From Candidatus Avelusimicrobium pullarium (lineage in GTDB: Bacteria > Elusimicrobiota > Elusimicrobia > Elusimicrobiales > Elusimicrobiaceae), in assembly GCA_944323745.1 (NCBI GenBank), contig CALUTQ010000002.1:558001-622000 (forward strand): a stretch of 64,000 nt of DNA. Direction: 5' to 3'. Below, piece after piece: positions 52,838 through 60,668 of this stretch. Below the pieces are notes generated by a model that had not been told where the DNA came from, did not search any database, and saw only the letters and a program-made list of their open reading frames with translations. How positions within the stretch are numbered: position 1 is the first letter of the stretch; each line of letters starts with the position of its first letter. The position numbers and the translations under genes are program-made.

Positions 52838-54211
52838 ATGCCCTCTAAAATTTTGATTATCGGTGCCGGTCCTGCCGGCTATCCGGCCGCTTTAACGGCG
52901 GCCAAGCTGGGCGCCCAAGTAACCGTGGTGGAAAAAGCCCTCGCCGGCGGCGTGTGCCTGCACAGCGGGTGCATTCCTTCCAAGTCCCTGCTGGAAGCCG
53001 CCCACCGCTTTGACGCCGTACGCGGTATTGGCGCCCTCTGCCAAAACGACGTACAGCCCCAAACGCAAGCCATTTTAAAAGAACTCTCTTGGCCCAAAAT
53101 TCAGCAACGCCAGCTGAATGTGTCCAACAAGCTGGCGGCCGGCATTTTAAGCCTGTTCCGTATGGCCAAAATCAACTATATAGAAGGCGTGGCCTCTTTT
53201 AAAGACGAGCACACCGTAACCGTTGCCCAAAAAGACCAAACGACGGAAATAACTTTTGATTATGTCATCATCGCCAGCGGCACCACGGCTTTTATCCCCG
53301 CACCTTTTGACAAAATACGCTCCGCTATTTACGACAACAGCACCATTTTTAAAATGCCGGCCTTGCCGCAAAAAATGGTCATTGTCGGCGGCGGGGCTAT
53401 CGGATGCGAGTTTGCCACCCTGATGTCATCTCTGGGCGTAGCGGTTACGCTGGTGGAAATGCAGCCGCGCCTGCTGCCCAATATGGACGAAAATATTTCC
53501 CGTCTGGTGGGGCAAAGTCTGCAAAAACGCGGGGTTACCCTGCTTTTAGGCCAAAGCACCACCGACGCCCGTGTGGAAGGCGATAAAAAGATTTTGACCC
53601 TTCAAAACGGCACCAAGCTGGAAACGGATGAAGTGCTGGTGGCTATCGGCCGCCAGTGCGATATGACGCAGCTGCACCCCGAAAACGCAGGCCTGAGCTG
53701 GAACCGCAAAGGGCTGCAGGGCGTTAATGCGCAAACGCTGCAGGTAAAGGAGCATATTTACGCCGCTGGCGACGTAACCGGCCTGACGCTGCTGGCCCAC
53801 GCCGGCACCCGCCAAGGAATCGTGGCCGCGCACAATATTTGCGGTCAAGCAATGACCTATAACAATGATTTAGTGCCCAACGCCGTTTACACCGTGCCGG
53901 AAGTGGCCGGCGTGGGCTTAACCCGCGCCCAGGCACAAGCCCGCGGACTGGACGTAAAAGTGCAAAAGGCCTTTATGATGGCCAACGGCCGCGCGCTGAC
54001 GATGGACGCACCCGAAGGCTTTGTGGAAATCGTAAGCGAAAAATCCACCGGCAAATTGCTGGGGGCTGTACTGGCCGGGCCGAACGCTTCGGAAATCATC
54101 AGCGCATTTACCGTTGCGCTGGAAGCCGGCTTTACCGTCCAACAGCTAAGCCGGGTCATTTTCCCGCATCCGGCCGTAAGCGAAGCCATCGGCGACGCTT
54201 TAGCCAAATGA
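52838..54211 (+). CDS. lpd: Dihydrolipoamide dehydrogenase
   Basis: E3 flavoprotein re-oxidising dihydrolipoyl groups of 2-oxoacid dehydrogenase or glycine-cleavage complexes. 457 aa from ATG 52838 (GGAG site). FAD motif ILIIGAGPAGYPAA, redox pair Cys40/Cys45 (GGVCLHSGCIPSK, versus the usual GGTCLNVGC), NAD motif IVGGGAIGCEFA, second FAD motif IYAAGDVTG, and the catalytic FPHPAVSEAIGD His/Glu at the C-terminus. No E1/E2 genes in view. Overlaps trmJ by four bases; heads lpd-trmJ-buk-ptb. Confidence 0.92.
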   Translation: MPSKILIIGAGPAGYPAALTAAKLGAQVTVVEKALAGGVCLHSGCIPSKSLLEAAHRFDAVRGIGALCQNDVQPQTQAILKELSWPKIQQRQLNVSNKLAAGILSLFRMAKINYIEGVASFKDEHTVTVAQKDQTTEITFDYVIIASGTTAFIPAPFDKIRSAIYDNSTIFKMPALPQKMVIVGGGAIGCEFATLMSSLGVAVTLVEMQPRLLPNMDENISRLVGQSLQKRGVTLLLGQSTTDARVEGDKKILTLQNGTKLETDEVLVAIGRQCDMTQLHPENAGLSWNRKGLQGVNAQTLQVKEHIYAAGDVTGLTLLAHAGTRQGIVAAHNICGQAMTYNNDLVPNAVYTVPEVAGVGLTRAQAQARGLDVKVQKAFMMANGRALTMDAPEGFVEIVSEKSTGKLLGAVLAGPNASEIISAFTVALEAGFTVQQLSRVIFPHPAVSEAIGDALAK

Positions 54212-54939
54212 CCCGTTCTTTTGCCGTGGTGCTGGTGGCCCCGCGCGACCCCAACAATATAGGGGCCGCCGCCCGTGCGATGGCCAATTTCGGCCTGAGC
54301 GATTTGCGCGTAGTCAACCCGTATGCGCCCAGCTGGCGCTGCGCGGTCAGTGCGGTAGGAGCAGAAGACATTCTGCAGTCGGCCCGCTTGTTTGATTCCT
54401 TGCCGCAGGCACTCTCGGACTGTCAGCTTTCACTGGCGACCACGGCCTTACGCAACAGGAGACTGGACCAAAATTTTGTGATTCTGCCGCACCTGACGCA
54501 GTGGCTTAACGACCAACCGCAAGGCAAAACGGCTTTGGTCTTCGGCAACGAAAAAACGGGGCTTTCCAACGAGGATATAGAAATGTGCAGCGCCGTGCTG
54601 ACCATTCCCACCACGGCCAAACAGCCTTCGGTCAATTTGGCGCAGGCCGTTATTTTAACCTGCTATGAACTGGCCCGCGAGGCCCGGCCGCTGCCGCACA
54701 AAGAGCACTTGGCCCCCAAAGCCACGTTTGCCGATACCGAACGGGTGGTGGACGAGCTGGAAAGCCTGATGCGCGCCGTCAGCTTCCGCGATGATTACAC
54801 CGCTGAGCAGCGCAAAGCCATTATGCGCACGTTTCTGCGCAAAGGGAATTTATCCAAGAACGATTTGTTTTTCCTTAAGAATTTTGCCTTTTATCTACAC
54901 GGACATTTAAAAGGGGGTGCCGATGACGCAACACATTGA
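54208..54939 (+). CDS. trmJ: tRNA/rRNA 2'-O-methyltransferase, TrmJ type
   Basis: SPOUT-fold methyltransferase; TrmJ methylates position 32 of tRNAs. 243 aa. VVLVAPRDPNNIGAAARAMANFG (residues 7-29), the SAM-knot motifs ALVFGNEKTGLSNEDI and IPTTAKQPSVNLAQAV, and a helical C-terminal extension as in TrmJ. Couples to lpd by ATGA overlap and to buk by a 17-base overlap. Confidence 0.88.
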   Translation: MTRSFAVVLVAPRDPNNIGAAARAMANFGLSDLRVVNPYAPSWRCAVSAVGAEDILQSARLFDSLPQALSDCQLSLATTALRNRRLDQNFVILPHLTQWLNDQPQGKTALVFGNEKTGLSNEDIEMCSAVLTIPTTAKQPSVNLAQAVILTCYELAREARPLPHKEHLAPKATFADTERVVDELESLMRAVSFRDDYTAEQRKAIMRTFLRKGNLSKNDLFFLKNFAFYLHGHLKGGADDATH

Positions 54940-56161
54940 TGCGATGGATATTTTGACCAAAATCAAAAAAAAGGCCCGCGCGCTGGGCCCCGCAGGCGTA
55001 AGAGCGCGCAAAATGTTAGAATATAGAAAAAAGCACGGGGCACACGCGATGGAACCAAACATTTTAGTTATCAATCCGGGCTCTACCTCCGATGACATCG
55101 GTTATTATCGGGGCGATAAACCCGTTTTTGAAGTAACCGTGCGCTATTCGCTGACCGATTTGGAGCCCTATGAAGGCAAAAACGTTACCGAACAGCTCCC
55201 CCTGCGCAAAAAACTGATTTTAGACTACCTTATTGACCATAAAGTCCCCCTTAAAGAAATCAATGCCGTCATCGGCCGCGGCGGGTTCATCCGCTCCGTG
55301 GAAGGCGGCGTGTACGAAGTAAACGATAAAATGGTCAGCGATTTGGAAACCGGCCGCTACGGCGGCATTCATCCGTGTAATTTGGGCGGCATTTTGGCGC
55401 GCGAAATTGCCAAATACGCAAAATGCCCCAGCTTTATTGCCAACCCGGTGGTGATTGACGAACTGCAGCCGCTGGCACGTTACAGCGGTATGCCGGAAAA
55501 CCCGCGTATTTCCATTTTTCACGCATTAAGCCAAAAACGCGTGGCCCGTATGATTGCCGAAAAACAGGGCACTACCTACGAAAAAGTAAACTGCATTGTA
55601 TGCCACGGCGGGGGAGGCATTTCCATCGGTGCGCACCGTAAAGGCAAAGTGGTGGACGTCAGCAACGGCTACGAAGGCGAAGGCCCGATGACCCCGCAAA
55701 GAAGCGGCACCGTGCCGTGCGCCGGCCTGACGGCTATGTGCTTTTCGGGCAAATACACGCAAAAGGACATTCGCCTTAAAATGCGCGGCAAAGGCGGGCT
55801 GGCCGCTTATACGGGCACCTATGACGTAAAAGAATTGGAAGAATTTATACACAACGGCAAAAAACGCCCCGGTTCGCTGATTAACTGCACGCGCGAAAAA
55901 GCCAAAGAAGCGTTGGATGCGATGATTTACCAAATGTCCAAAGAAATAGGCGCACAAGCCGTGGTGCTGGAAGGAAAAGTAGATTTTATCGCTTTAACGG
56001 GCGGGCTGATGTACAGCAAATACATCCCGCACGAAATCGGCCGGCAGGTGGGGTGGATTGCCCCCATTTACGTATTCCCCGGCAGCGAAGAAAAAGACGC
56101 CCTGCGCGACGCCGCCCGCCGCGCCTTGGCCAACCCCTCTATAATTAAACATTATTCATAA
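54923..56161 (+). CDS. buk: Butyrate kinase (with N-terminal extension)
   Basis: Transfers phosphate from butyryl-phosphate (or a branched homologue) to ADP. 412 aa from ATG 54923 with a good GGGGG site; typical enzymes have ~355 aa and begin at the equivalent of Met43 (MEPNILVINPGSTSDD). The extra ~42 residues (DILTKIKKKARALGPAGVRARKML) are basic and helical. Core motifs: NPGSTSDD, GRGGF, HGGGGISIGAH, GPMTPQRSG, and GGLMYSKYI. The internal start at 55051 has no clear ribosome site. Followed by ptb after 15 bases. Confidence 0.93.
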   Translation: MTQHIDAMDILTKIKKKARALGPAGVRARKMLEYRKKHGAHAMEPNILVINPGSTSDDIGYYRGDKPVFEVTVRYSLTDLEPYEGKNVTEQLPLRKKLILDYLIDHKVPLKEINAVIGRGGFIRSVEGGVYEVNDKMVSDLETGRYGGIHPCNLGGILAREIAKYAKCPSFIANPVVIDELQPLARYSGMPENPRISIFHALSQKRVARMIAEKQGTTYEKVNCIVCHGGGGISIGAHRKGKVVDVSNGYEGEGPMTPQRSGTVPCAGLTAMCFSGKYTQKDIRLKMRGKGGLAAYTGTYDVKELEEFIHNGKKRPGSLINCTREKAKEALDAMIYQMSKEIGAQAVVLEGKVDFIALTGGLMYSKYIPHEIGRQVGWIAPIYVFPGSEEKDALRDAARRALANPSIIKHYS

Positions 56162-56176
56162 GGAGCAGAAACAAGT

Positions 56177-57094
56177 ATGAAATTTAACAGTTTTGAAGAC
56201 CTGATTAATCAGGTAAAAGGCAAATCTAACCGCGTAGTCGTCCCGGGCGCCAACAATGCAGAAGCCCTGCAAGCCATTAAAATGGCTGATGACAACGGCC
56301 TTATTTCCCACGGCATTTTAATCGGCCCTATGGCCCAGGTAAAAGAAATGGTCAAAGCCGCCGGTTTGGATGAAGCCAAGTTTGAGTTTATTGACTGCGA
56401 AGACATCCCCACGATGTGCAAACTGGCCGTGGATCAAATTTTGGCCGGCAAAGGCGACTTTTTGATTAAAGGCCTGGTGGACACCAAATACTATATGAAA
56501 GCCATTTTGAACAAAGAAGCCCATTTGGTGCCGGAAGGAGCTTTGCTTTCCCACTTTGTGCTTTTCAGCACGCCGAAATACAAAAAACCTTTTGCCGTGA
56601 CGGACTCCGCCGTCGTCATAGCCCCGACGTTGGAACAGAAGGCCAAAATCATTCAAAACGCCGTTAACACGATGCACAAACTGGGCTTGGAACACCCCAA
56701 AGTGTCCTGCGTGTGCCCGGTGGAAAAAGTAAACGAAAAAATCCCCAGCACCGTGGAAGCGGCCGCTTTGGCACAAATGAATGCCGAAGGCAAAATTACG
56801 GGCTGCACCGTGGAAGGGCCGTATGATTTGTATATTTCCCTTTCCGCCCAAAAAGCGGCCGAAAAAGGCATTAAGGACAAACAAGTGGCCGGCGATGCCG
56901 ATATTTTGATGCTGCCGGACTTGGACGCCGCCAACCCGCTTTACAAAGCGTTGGCTTTCTTTGGCGACCATATGGAAGCGGCGGCCATCTTGGTCGGGCC
57001 GACCATTCCGGTCATTTTGCCCTCCCGTGCCGATGACCCGAAAGTCAAACTCAATGCCATTGCATTGTGCTCTTTCTTAAAAGACCAAAAATAA
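56177..57094 (+). CDS. ptb: Phosphate butyryltransferase
   Basis: Converts butyryl-CoA (or another short acyl-CoA) plus phosphate to acyl-phosphate, the substrate of Buk. 305 aa, normal length. RVVVPGANNAEALQAIKMA, GLVDTKYYMKAILNKE, HFVLFSTPKYKKPFAVTDSAVVIAPT, and the C-terminal LMLPDLDAANPLYKALAFFGDHMEAAAILVGPTIPVILPSRAD are characteristic. AGGAG site. Ends at a large hairpin. Confidence 0.95.
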   Translation: MKFNSFEDLINQVKGKSNRVVVPGANNAEALQAIKMADDNGLISHGILIGPMAQVKEMVKAAGLDEAKFEFIDCEDIPTMCKLAVDQILAGKGDFLIKGLVDTKYYMKAILNKEAHLVPEGALLSHFVLFSTPKYKKPFAVTDSAVVIAPTLEQKAKIIQNAVNTMHKLGLEHPKVSCVCPVEKVNEKIPSTVEAAALAQMNAEGKITGCTVEGPYDLYISLSAQKAAEKGIKDKQVAGDADILMLPDLDAANPLYKALAFFGDHMEAAAILVGPTIPVILPSRADDPKVKLNAIALCSFLKDQK

Positions 57095-57105
57095 TTATGA
57101 TATAA

Positions 57106-57138
57106 GGCGGCCGGAACAAACTTTCCGGCCGCCGTTTT
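57106..57138 (+). terminator. Terminator after ptb, abutting the M23 gene
   Basis: Eleven-base-pair stem GGCGGCCGGAA/TTCCGGCCGCC (57106-57116, 57123-57133) then GTTTTA. The next start codon is only 11 bases past the stem. Confidence 0.8.
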
Positions 57139-57144
57139 ACGCCT

Positions 57145-58437
57145 ATGTACAAAAAACTGATTGCCCTTTTTAACCGGCACTACCGCAGATACCACGACCT
57201 GATGTTTTATTCGCTTACATTGGCCGTGATTGTGCTGGCCACCTCTTTGACCATTATCATTACGCGCGACAAACACGAACAGGAACTGATTAATTCACGC
57301 GAAAAAGAAATACAAGTAACCGATTTTACCGTTGAAGAAAAACCCATTTACGTAGCCTTGCAGGAAGCGGGCCTGAACAATGTGGAAGTATCGCAAATTG
57401 TAGATAAATTAAACTCCGTGGTGGACACGCGCAAACTGCAAAAAGATGACGAATATTCCATATCCACCACTACGGACGGCGATTTTGCTATGCTGCTTTT
57501 AAACCAGGGGCTTACGCGCTATTTTGTGGCTAACGCGGCGGGGCAACTGGTGGCGGGCAAGTCCGACGTGGAAATTTTAACCCGCGTCAAAAGCACCGCC
57601 GGCGAAATACACAACTCGCTTTTTGAATCTATGCTCAAAGACGACGTTACCGTTCCGCTGATTGTGGATCTGACGGACGCCTTCTCTTGGAATATAGACT
57701 TTAATACCGAAACCCGCAACGGCGACGAATTTGCCGCCGTCTGGGAAGAACATTATACCCGCGACGGCGCCATCACCGGCCAAGATTTGGTGGCCGCTAT
57801 GTACAAAGGCCAAACCACCGGCGATAACTACGCCTTTTACTATAATGATGAGTTCTTTGACAAAACGGGCAAAATTACCAAAAAGATGTTCTTAAAGTCC
57901 CCCATCAGCTTCCGCGGGGTGCGTATTTCTTCCCGTTTTAACCCCAACCGGATGCACCCCATTCTGCGCATTCGCCGCCCGCATCTGGGCATAGATTATG
58001 CCGCCCCCACGGGCACGCCGGTGCAAGTGGTGGCAGACGGCGTAGTAACCTTTGCCGGCCGTAAAGGCGGCTTTGGCAATTATGTGGAAGTGCGCCACGC
58101 CAACAATTACGTTACTTCGTACGGCCATTTAAGCCGCTTTGCCAAAAAAACCCGTAAAGGGGCCAAGGTAACCCAGGGCGATACAATCGCCTATGTGGGC
58201 AGCACGGGGCTTTCTACCGGCCCGCATTTAGATTTCCGCATCAAACAGAACAATAAATTTATAGACTTTTTAAAGATGAAAAACCGCAACTCCGCTTTGC
58301 GTTCCGTTCCCAAAGAACAGCGGGAAGATTTTGAAGAATTGAAAAGTTTGTATTTGGAAGCGTTAAACGATGCCGTTGCCAAAGCACAGGCCGAAAGCCA
58401 AAATGCCGCCGGCGACGCGCAGCAGGAGGCTAAATGA
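57145..58437 (+). CDS. Membrane-anchored M23-family peptidase (HxD variant)
   Basis: 430 aa. A short basic N-terminus is followed by one hydrophobic helix (residues ~20-42). An OapA-like middle (VEEKPIYVALQEAGLNNVEVSQIVDKLN) leads to a LytM/M23 domain at ~255-385: HLGIDYA supplies His-x3-Asp, but the usual GPHLHF is GPHLDFR, an Asp for the second zinc His. Such GPHLD forms occur in some phyla, so activity is possible. Likely cuts peptidoglycan cross-links or regulates that. The C-terminal tail is Ala/Gln-rich. No Shine-Dalgarno; a hairpin lies immediately upstream. Confidence 0.88.
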   Translation: MYKKLIALFNRHYRRYHDLMFYSLTLAVIVLATSLTIIITRDKHEQELINSREKEIQVTDFTVEEKPIYVALQEAGLNNVEVSQIVDKLNSVVDTRKLQKDDEYSISTTTDGDFAMLLLNQGLTRYFVANAAGQLVAGKSDVEILTRVKSTAGEIHNSLFESMLKDDVTVPLIVDLTDAFSWNIDFNTETRNGDEFAAVWEEHYTRDGAITGQDLVAAMYKGQTTGDNYAFYYNDEFFDKTGKITKKMFLKSPISFRGVRISSRFNPNRMHPILRIRRPHLGIDYAAPTGTPVQVVADGVVTFAGRKGGFGNYVEVRHANNYVTSYGHLSRFAKKTRKGAKVTQGDTIAYVGSTGLSTGPHLDFRIKQNNKFIDFLKMKNRNSALRSVPKEQREDFEELKSLYLEALNDAVAKAQAESQNAAGDAQQEAK

Positions 58438-59012
58438 CCAAACGCATTGCCATTACCGGAGGGCCCAACGGCGGAAAGACGACCGCGCTTTCCGTACTCA
58501 AAGAAACGTTCGGCAACCGCATAGAAGTAGTGCCGGAAGCAGCCACGATGATTTTTAGCGGCGGTTTCCCGCGCAAGGACGGCAGCCTAGAACACGTGCA
58601 CGCCGCACAGCGTATTATTTTTTATGCCACCCAGCAGCTGGAAAGCCTGGCTATGCAGACGTCCTCGGCAGATTTGATTGTGTGCGACCGCGGCACCGTG
58701 GACGCTGCCGTGTACTGGCCGGAAGGTGTGGACGATTTTTTTGCGCAAATGGGAACTACGCTGGACGAACAAATTGCCCGCTATGACGCAGTTATTCATT
58801 TGTCCCCCCCGCTGAAGGCAGAATTTTATCAGTCCACGCGCGTGCGCACCGAAACGCTGGAAGAAGCTTCGCGCATTGACCGCAAAATTTTAAAAATTTG
58901 GGAAAAACATCCTAACCGTATGGTGTTGCCTTCTATGGATCATTTCTTCCAGAAAGCGGGCATCATTAAAGATTTTATTGAAACTCTTCTTCCCCAGGAG
59001 GAGAAAAAATGA
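58434..59012 (+). CDS. P-loop ATPase, NadR/AAA_28-like (tandem copy 1)
   Basis: 192 aa. Walker A ITGGPNGGKTTALSVLKETFG (about 7-27), a DR motif (LIVCDRGTVDAAVYWP) and a lid-like C-terminus resemble the kinase half of NadR and the AAA_28 family. Substrate unknown; a nucleoside or metabolite kinase is possible. Start overlaps the M23 stop by four bases (ATGA), and the stop overlaps the second copy by four. Roughly 60% identical by eye to its neighbour. Confidence 0.85.
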   Translation: MTKRIAITGGPNGGKTTALSVLKETFGNRIEVVPEAATMIFSGGFPRKDGSLEHVHAAQRIIFYATQQLESLAMQTSSADLIVCDRGTVDAAVYWPEGVDDFFAQMGTTLDEQIARYDAVIHLSPPLKAEFYQSTRVRTETLEEASRIDRKILKIWEKHPNRMVLPSMDHFFQKAGIIKDFIETLLPQEEKK

Positions 59013-59575
59013 GCAAAAAGAAAATCGTTTTAACCGGCGGCCCCAGCGGCGGCAAGACGACCGCGCTGTCTATCTTAAAAGAAACATTCGGCAACCAAAT
59101 TGAACTGGTGCAGGAAGCGGCCACACTTATTTACAGCGGCGGCTTTCCGCGCAAAGATAACAGCCCGCTGCATATTGAACACGCCCAGCGCATTATTTTT
59201 TACACGGTGCACCAGCTGGAACAACTGGCCGATGTAACGTCCAATGCACCGCTGATCGTGTGCGACCGCGGCTCCATTGACGGGGCCGTGTATTGGCCGA
59301 AAGGGCCGGAAGACTTCTTTAAAGCGATGGGTACCACGCTGGAGGCGGAATTGGCCCGCTACGACGCAGTCATCCACTTGTCCCCTCCGCCGGAGAAAGA
59401 TTTTTATCAGGCTACCAATGTACGCACGGAAACCTTGCAGCAAGCGTTTGAGATTGACGACAAGATTTTAAAAATCTGGTCCAAACATCCCAACCGGCTG
59501 GTGGTTCCGCGCAGCAAACATTATTTTGAAAAGGCCGAAATTATTAAAAATTTTGTGGAGAATTTGCTTCACTAA
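59009..59575 (+). CDS. P-loop ATPase, NadR/AAA_28-like (tandem copy 2)
   Basis: 188 aa duplicate of the preceding gene, with Walker A LTGGPSGGKTTALSILKETFG, GGFPRKDNSPLHIEHAQRIIFY, VCDRGSIDGAVYWP and HPNRLVVPRSKHYFEKAEIIKNF. GGAGGAG lies before the ATG inside the end of copy 1. All motif residues are retained in both copies, so neither is a decaying duplicate. Confidence 0.85.
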   Translation: MSKKKIVLTGGPSGGKTTALSILKETFGNQIELVQEAATLIYSGGFPRKDNSPLHIEHAQRIIFYTVHQLEQLADVTSNAPLIVCDRGSIDGAVYWPKGPEDFFKAMGTTLEAELARYDAVIHLSPPPEKDFYQATNVRTETLQQAFEIDDKILKIWSKHPNRLVVPRSKHYFEKAEIIKNFVENLLH

Positions 59576-59598
59576 TTTGTGCAAGGAGTTAAAGAAGT

Positions 59599-60015
59599 AT
59601 GTGGAATCCGTTTAAGAAAAAAACCGAAGCAGAAGGCGCTGCGGCGGGCGTTACCGCCACGGCAGACGCCCCTCAATCGGAACAAAAAGCCCCCAAAGAA
59701 AGCATTGAACAACGCATAGAGCGGGAAATTGAAGCTTTGCCGGCAATGATTAAAAACAAACTCAAAGACCCGCAAATTAAACAGCGTTTTATAGACATTG
59801 CCAAACGTATGGAAAAGGACGGCGTGGACTTTAAAAGCATTCGTCAAATGAAAAAATGGATGAAAGCCCACGAAGCCGAACTGAAGGCCGAGCAGGCCGG
59901 CGGCGTGCCCAAAGTGGAAACCGTCGTGCACGAAGGTCCCAAAATCGGCCGTAACGACCCTTGCCCGTGCGGCAGCGGCAAAAAATACAAAAAATGCTGC
60001 GGCAGAGACAAATAA
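59599..60015 (+). CDS. SEC-C zinc-motif protein
   Basis: 138 aa. A Lys-rich N-terminus and a disordered Ala/Thr/Glu stretch are followed by a helical middle ([30 protein letters not shown]) and a C-terminal SEC-C motif [19 protein letters not shown], the zinc module found at the end of SecA and in many small proteins. Possibly links to SecA/SecB or ribosomes; function unknown. AAGGAG site 10 bases before ATG. Last gene of the M23-ATPase-ATPase-SEC-C run. Confidence 0.85.
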   Translation: MWNPFKKKTEAEGAAAGVTATADAPQSEQKAPKESIEQRIEREIEALPAMIKNKLKDPQIKQRFIDIAKRMEKDGVDFKSIRQMKKWMKAHEAELKAEQAGGVPKVETVVHEGPKIGRNDPCPCGSGKKYKKCCGRDK

Positions 60016-60023
60016 GTTTAAAC

Positions 60024-60055
60024 AAAAACCCCGCCTGATTGGCGGGGTTTTTAAT
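60024..60055. terminator. Bidirectional terminator after the SEC-C gene
   Basis: CCCCGCC/GGCGGGG stem (60029-60035, 60041-60047) with A5 before and T5 after; shared with the opposing pilin. Confidence 0.85.
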
Positions 60056-60056
60056 T

Positions 60057-60551
60057 TTAATGTACATTTTTGACTAAGAAGTAATTCTCTCTGCCGGCAA
60101 TACTGGCTTGCGTGCCATATTCTTTACAAACTGAACGTCCTGCTTGTGTAGTTCCAATACAATAAATACTATAACTGCGGTAATCCTGACCGAAAGACAT
60201 TTCCCAACCAACTCCCTCCGTTGGAAAGGACTGGCAAAATTGCTGATTACTATTACTTGAAGCATTACAGCTCCAAACTCCCGTATCTATGCTTAGTACG
60301 GACAAATCCCCCGTATAATATCCCGTTGTCATCTGATACTCTTTTTCCGCCATCTCCAAAGCATAGATACGAGGCAAAAAAGAAGCAGTACGACTTTTTA
60401 ATACAGCCTTTTCATATTGAGGCACAGCAATAGCCGCTAATATGCCGATAATCAGCACTACCACCAAAAGCTCTATTAGCGTAAACCCGCCAAAATTGCG
60501 TTTTACAAAAGTAAAATTCTGCAAGATACTTTTTTGATAAATTTTGTTCAT
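60057..60551 (-). CDS. Type IV prepilin-like protein (head-module family)
   Basis: 164 aa from palindrome-loop ATG 60551. Leader of 22 residues (MNKIYQKSILQNFTFV...FGG), then [33 protein letters not shown]. Body EYQMTTGYYTGDLSVLSIDTGVWSC, with Cys at QFCQSF, IYCIGT and SVCKEYG. The stop lies two bases from the terminator shared with the SEC-C gene. Confidence 0.9.
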   Translation of the reverse strand: MNKIYQKSILQNFTFVKRNFGGFTLIELLVVVLIIGILAAIAVPQYEKAVLKSRTASFLPRIYALEMAEKEYQMTTGYYTGDLSVLSIDTGVWSCNASSNSNQQFCQSFPTEGVGWEMSFGQDYRSYSIYCIGTTQAGRSVCKEYGTQASIAGRENYFLVKNVH

Positions 60552-60585
60552 AAACAAAATTTATCAAAAAAAAAAAACAATACAA
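60536..60585 (-). promoter_or_regulatory. Pilin head module (copy at 60.6 kb)
   Basis: TTGTAT (60585-60580), 16-base spacer with T12, TAAATT (60563-60558), six bases, ATG 60551. Palindrome 60536-60565 with longer arms (GTT/AAC next to a TATG loop). Confidence 0.8.
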
Positions 60586-60623
60586 GTCTTTTCAAACGGG
60601 TTTATTTCACGTGCATCTTTCAT

Positions 60624-60653
60624 AAAAAGCCCCTGTCTTTAAGGCAGGGGCTC
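60624..60653 (-). terminator. Terminator of the 60669-61184 pilin
   Basis: GCCCCTG/CAGGGGC stem (60629-60635, 60645-60651) with T5 on the minus strand. Confidence 0.8.
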
Positions 60654-60668
60654 ATCGGCAAAAACAGT

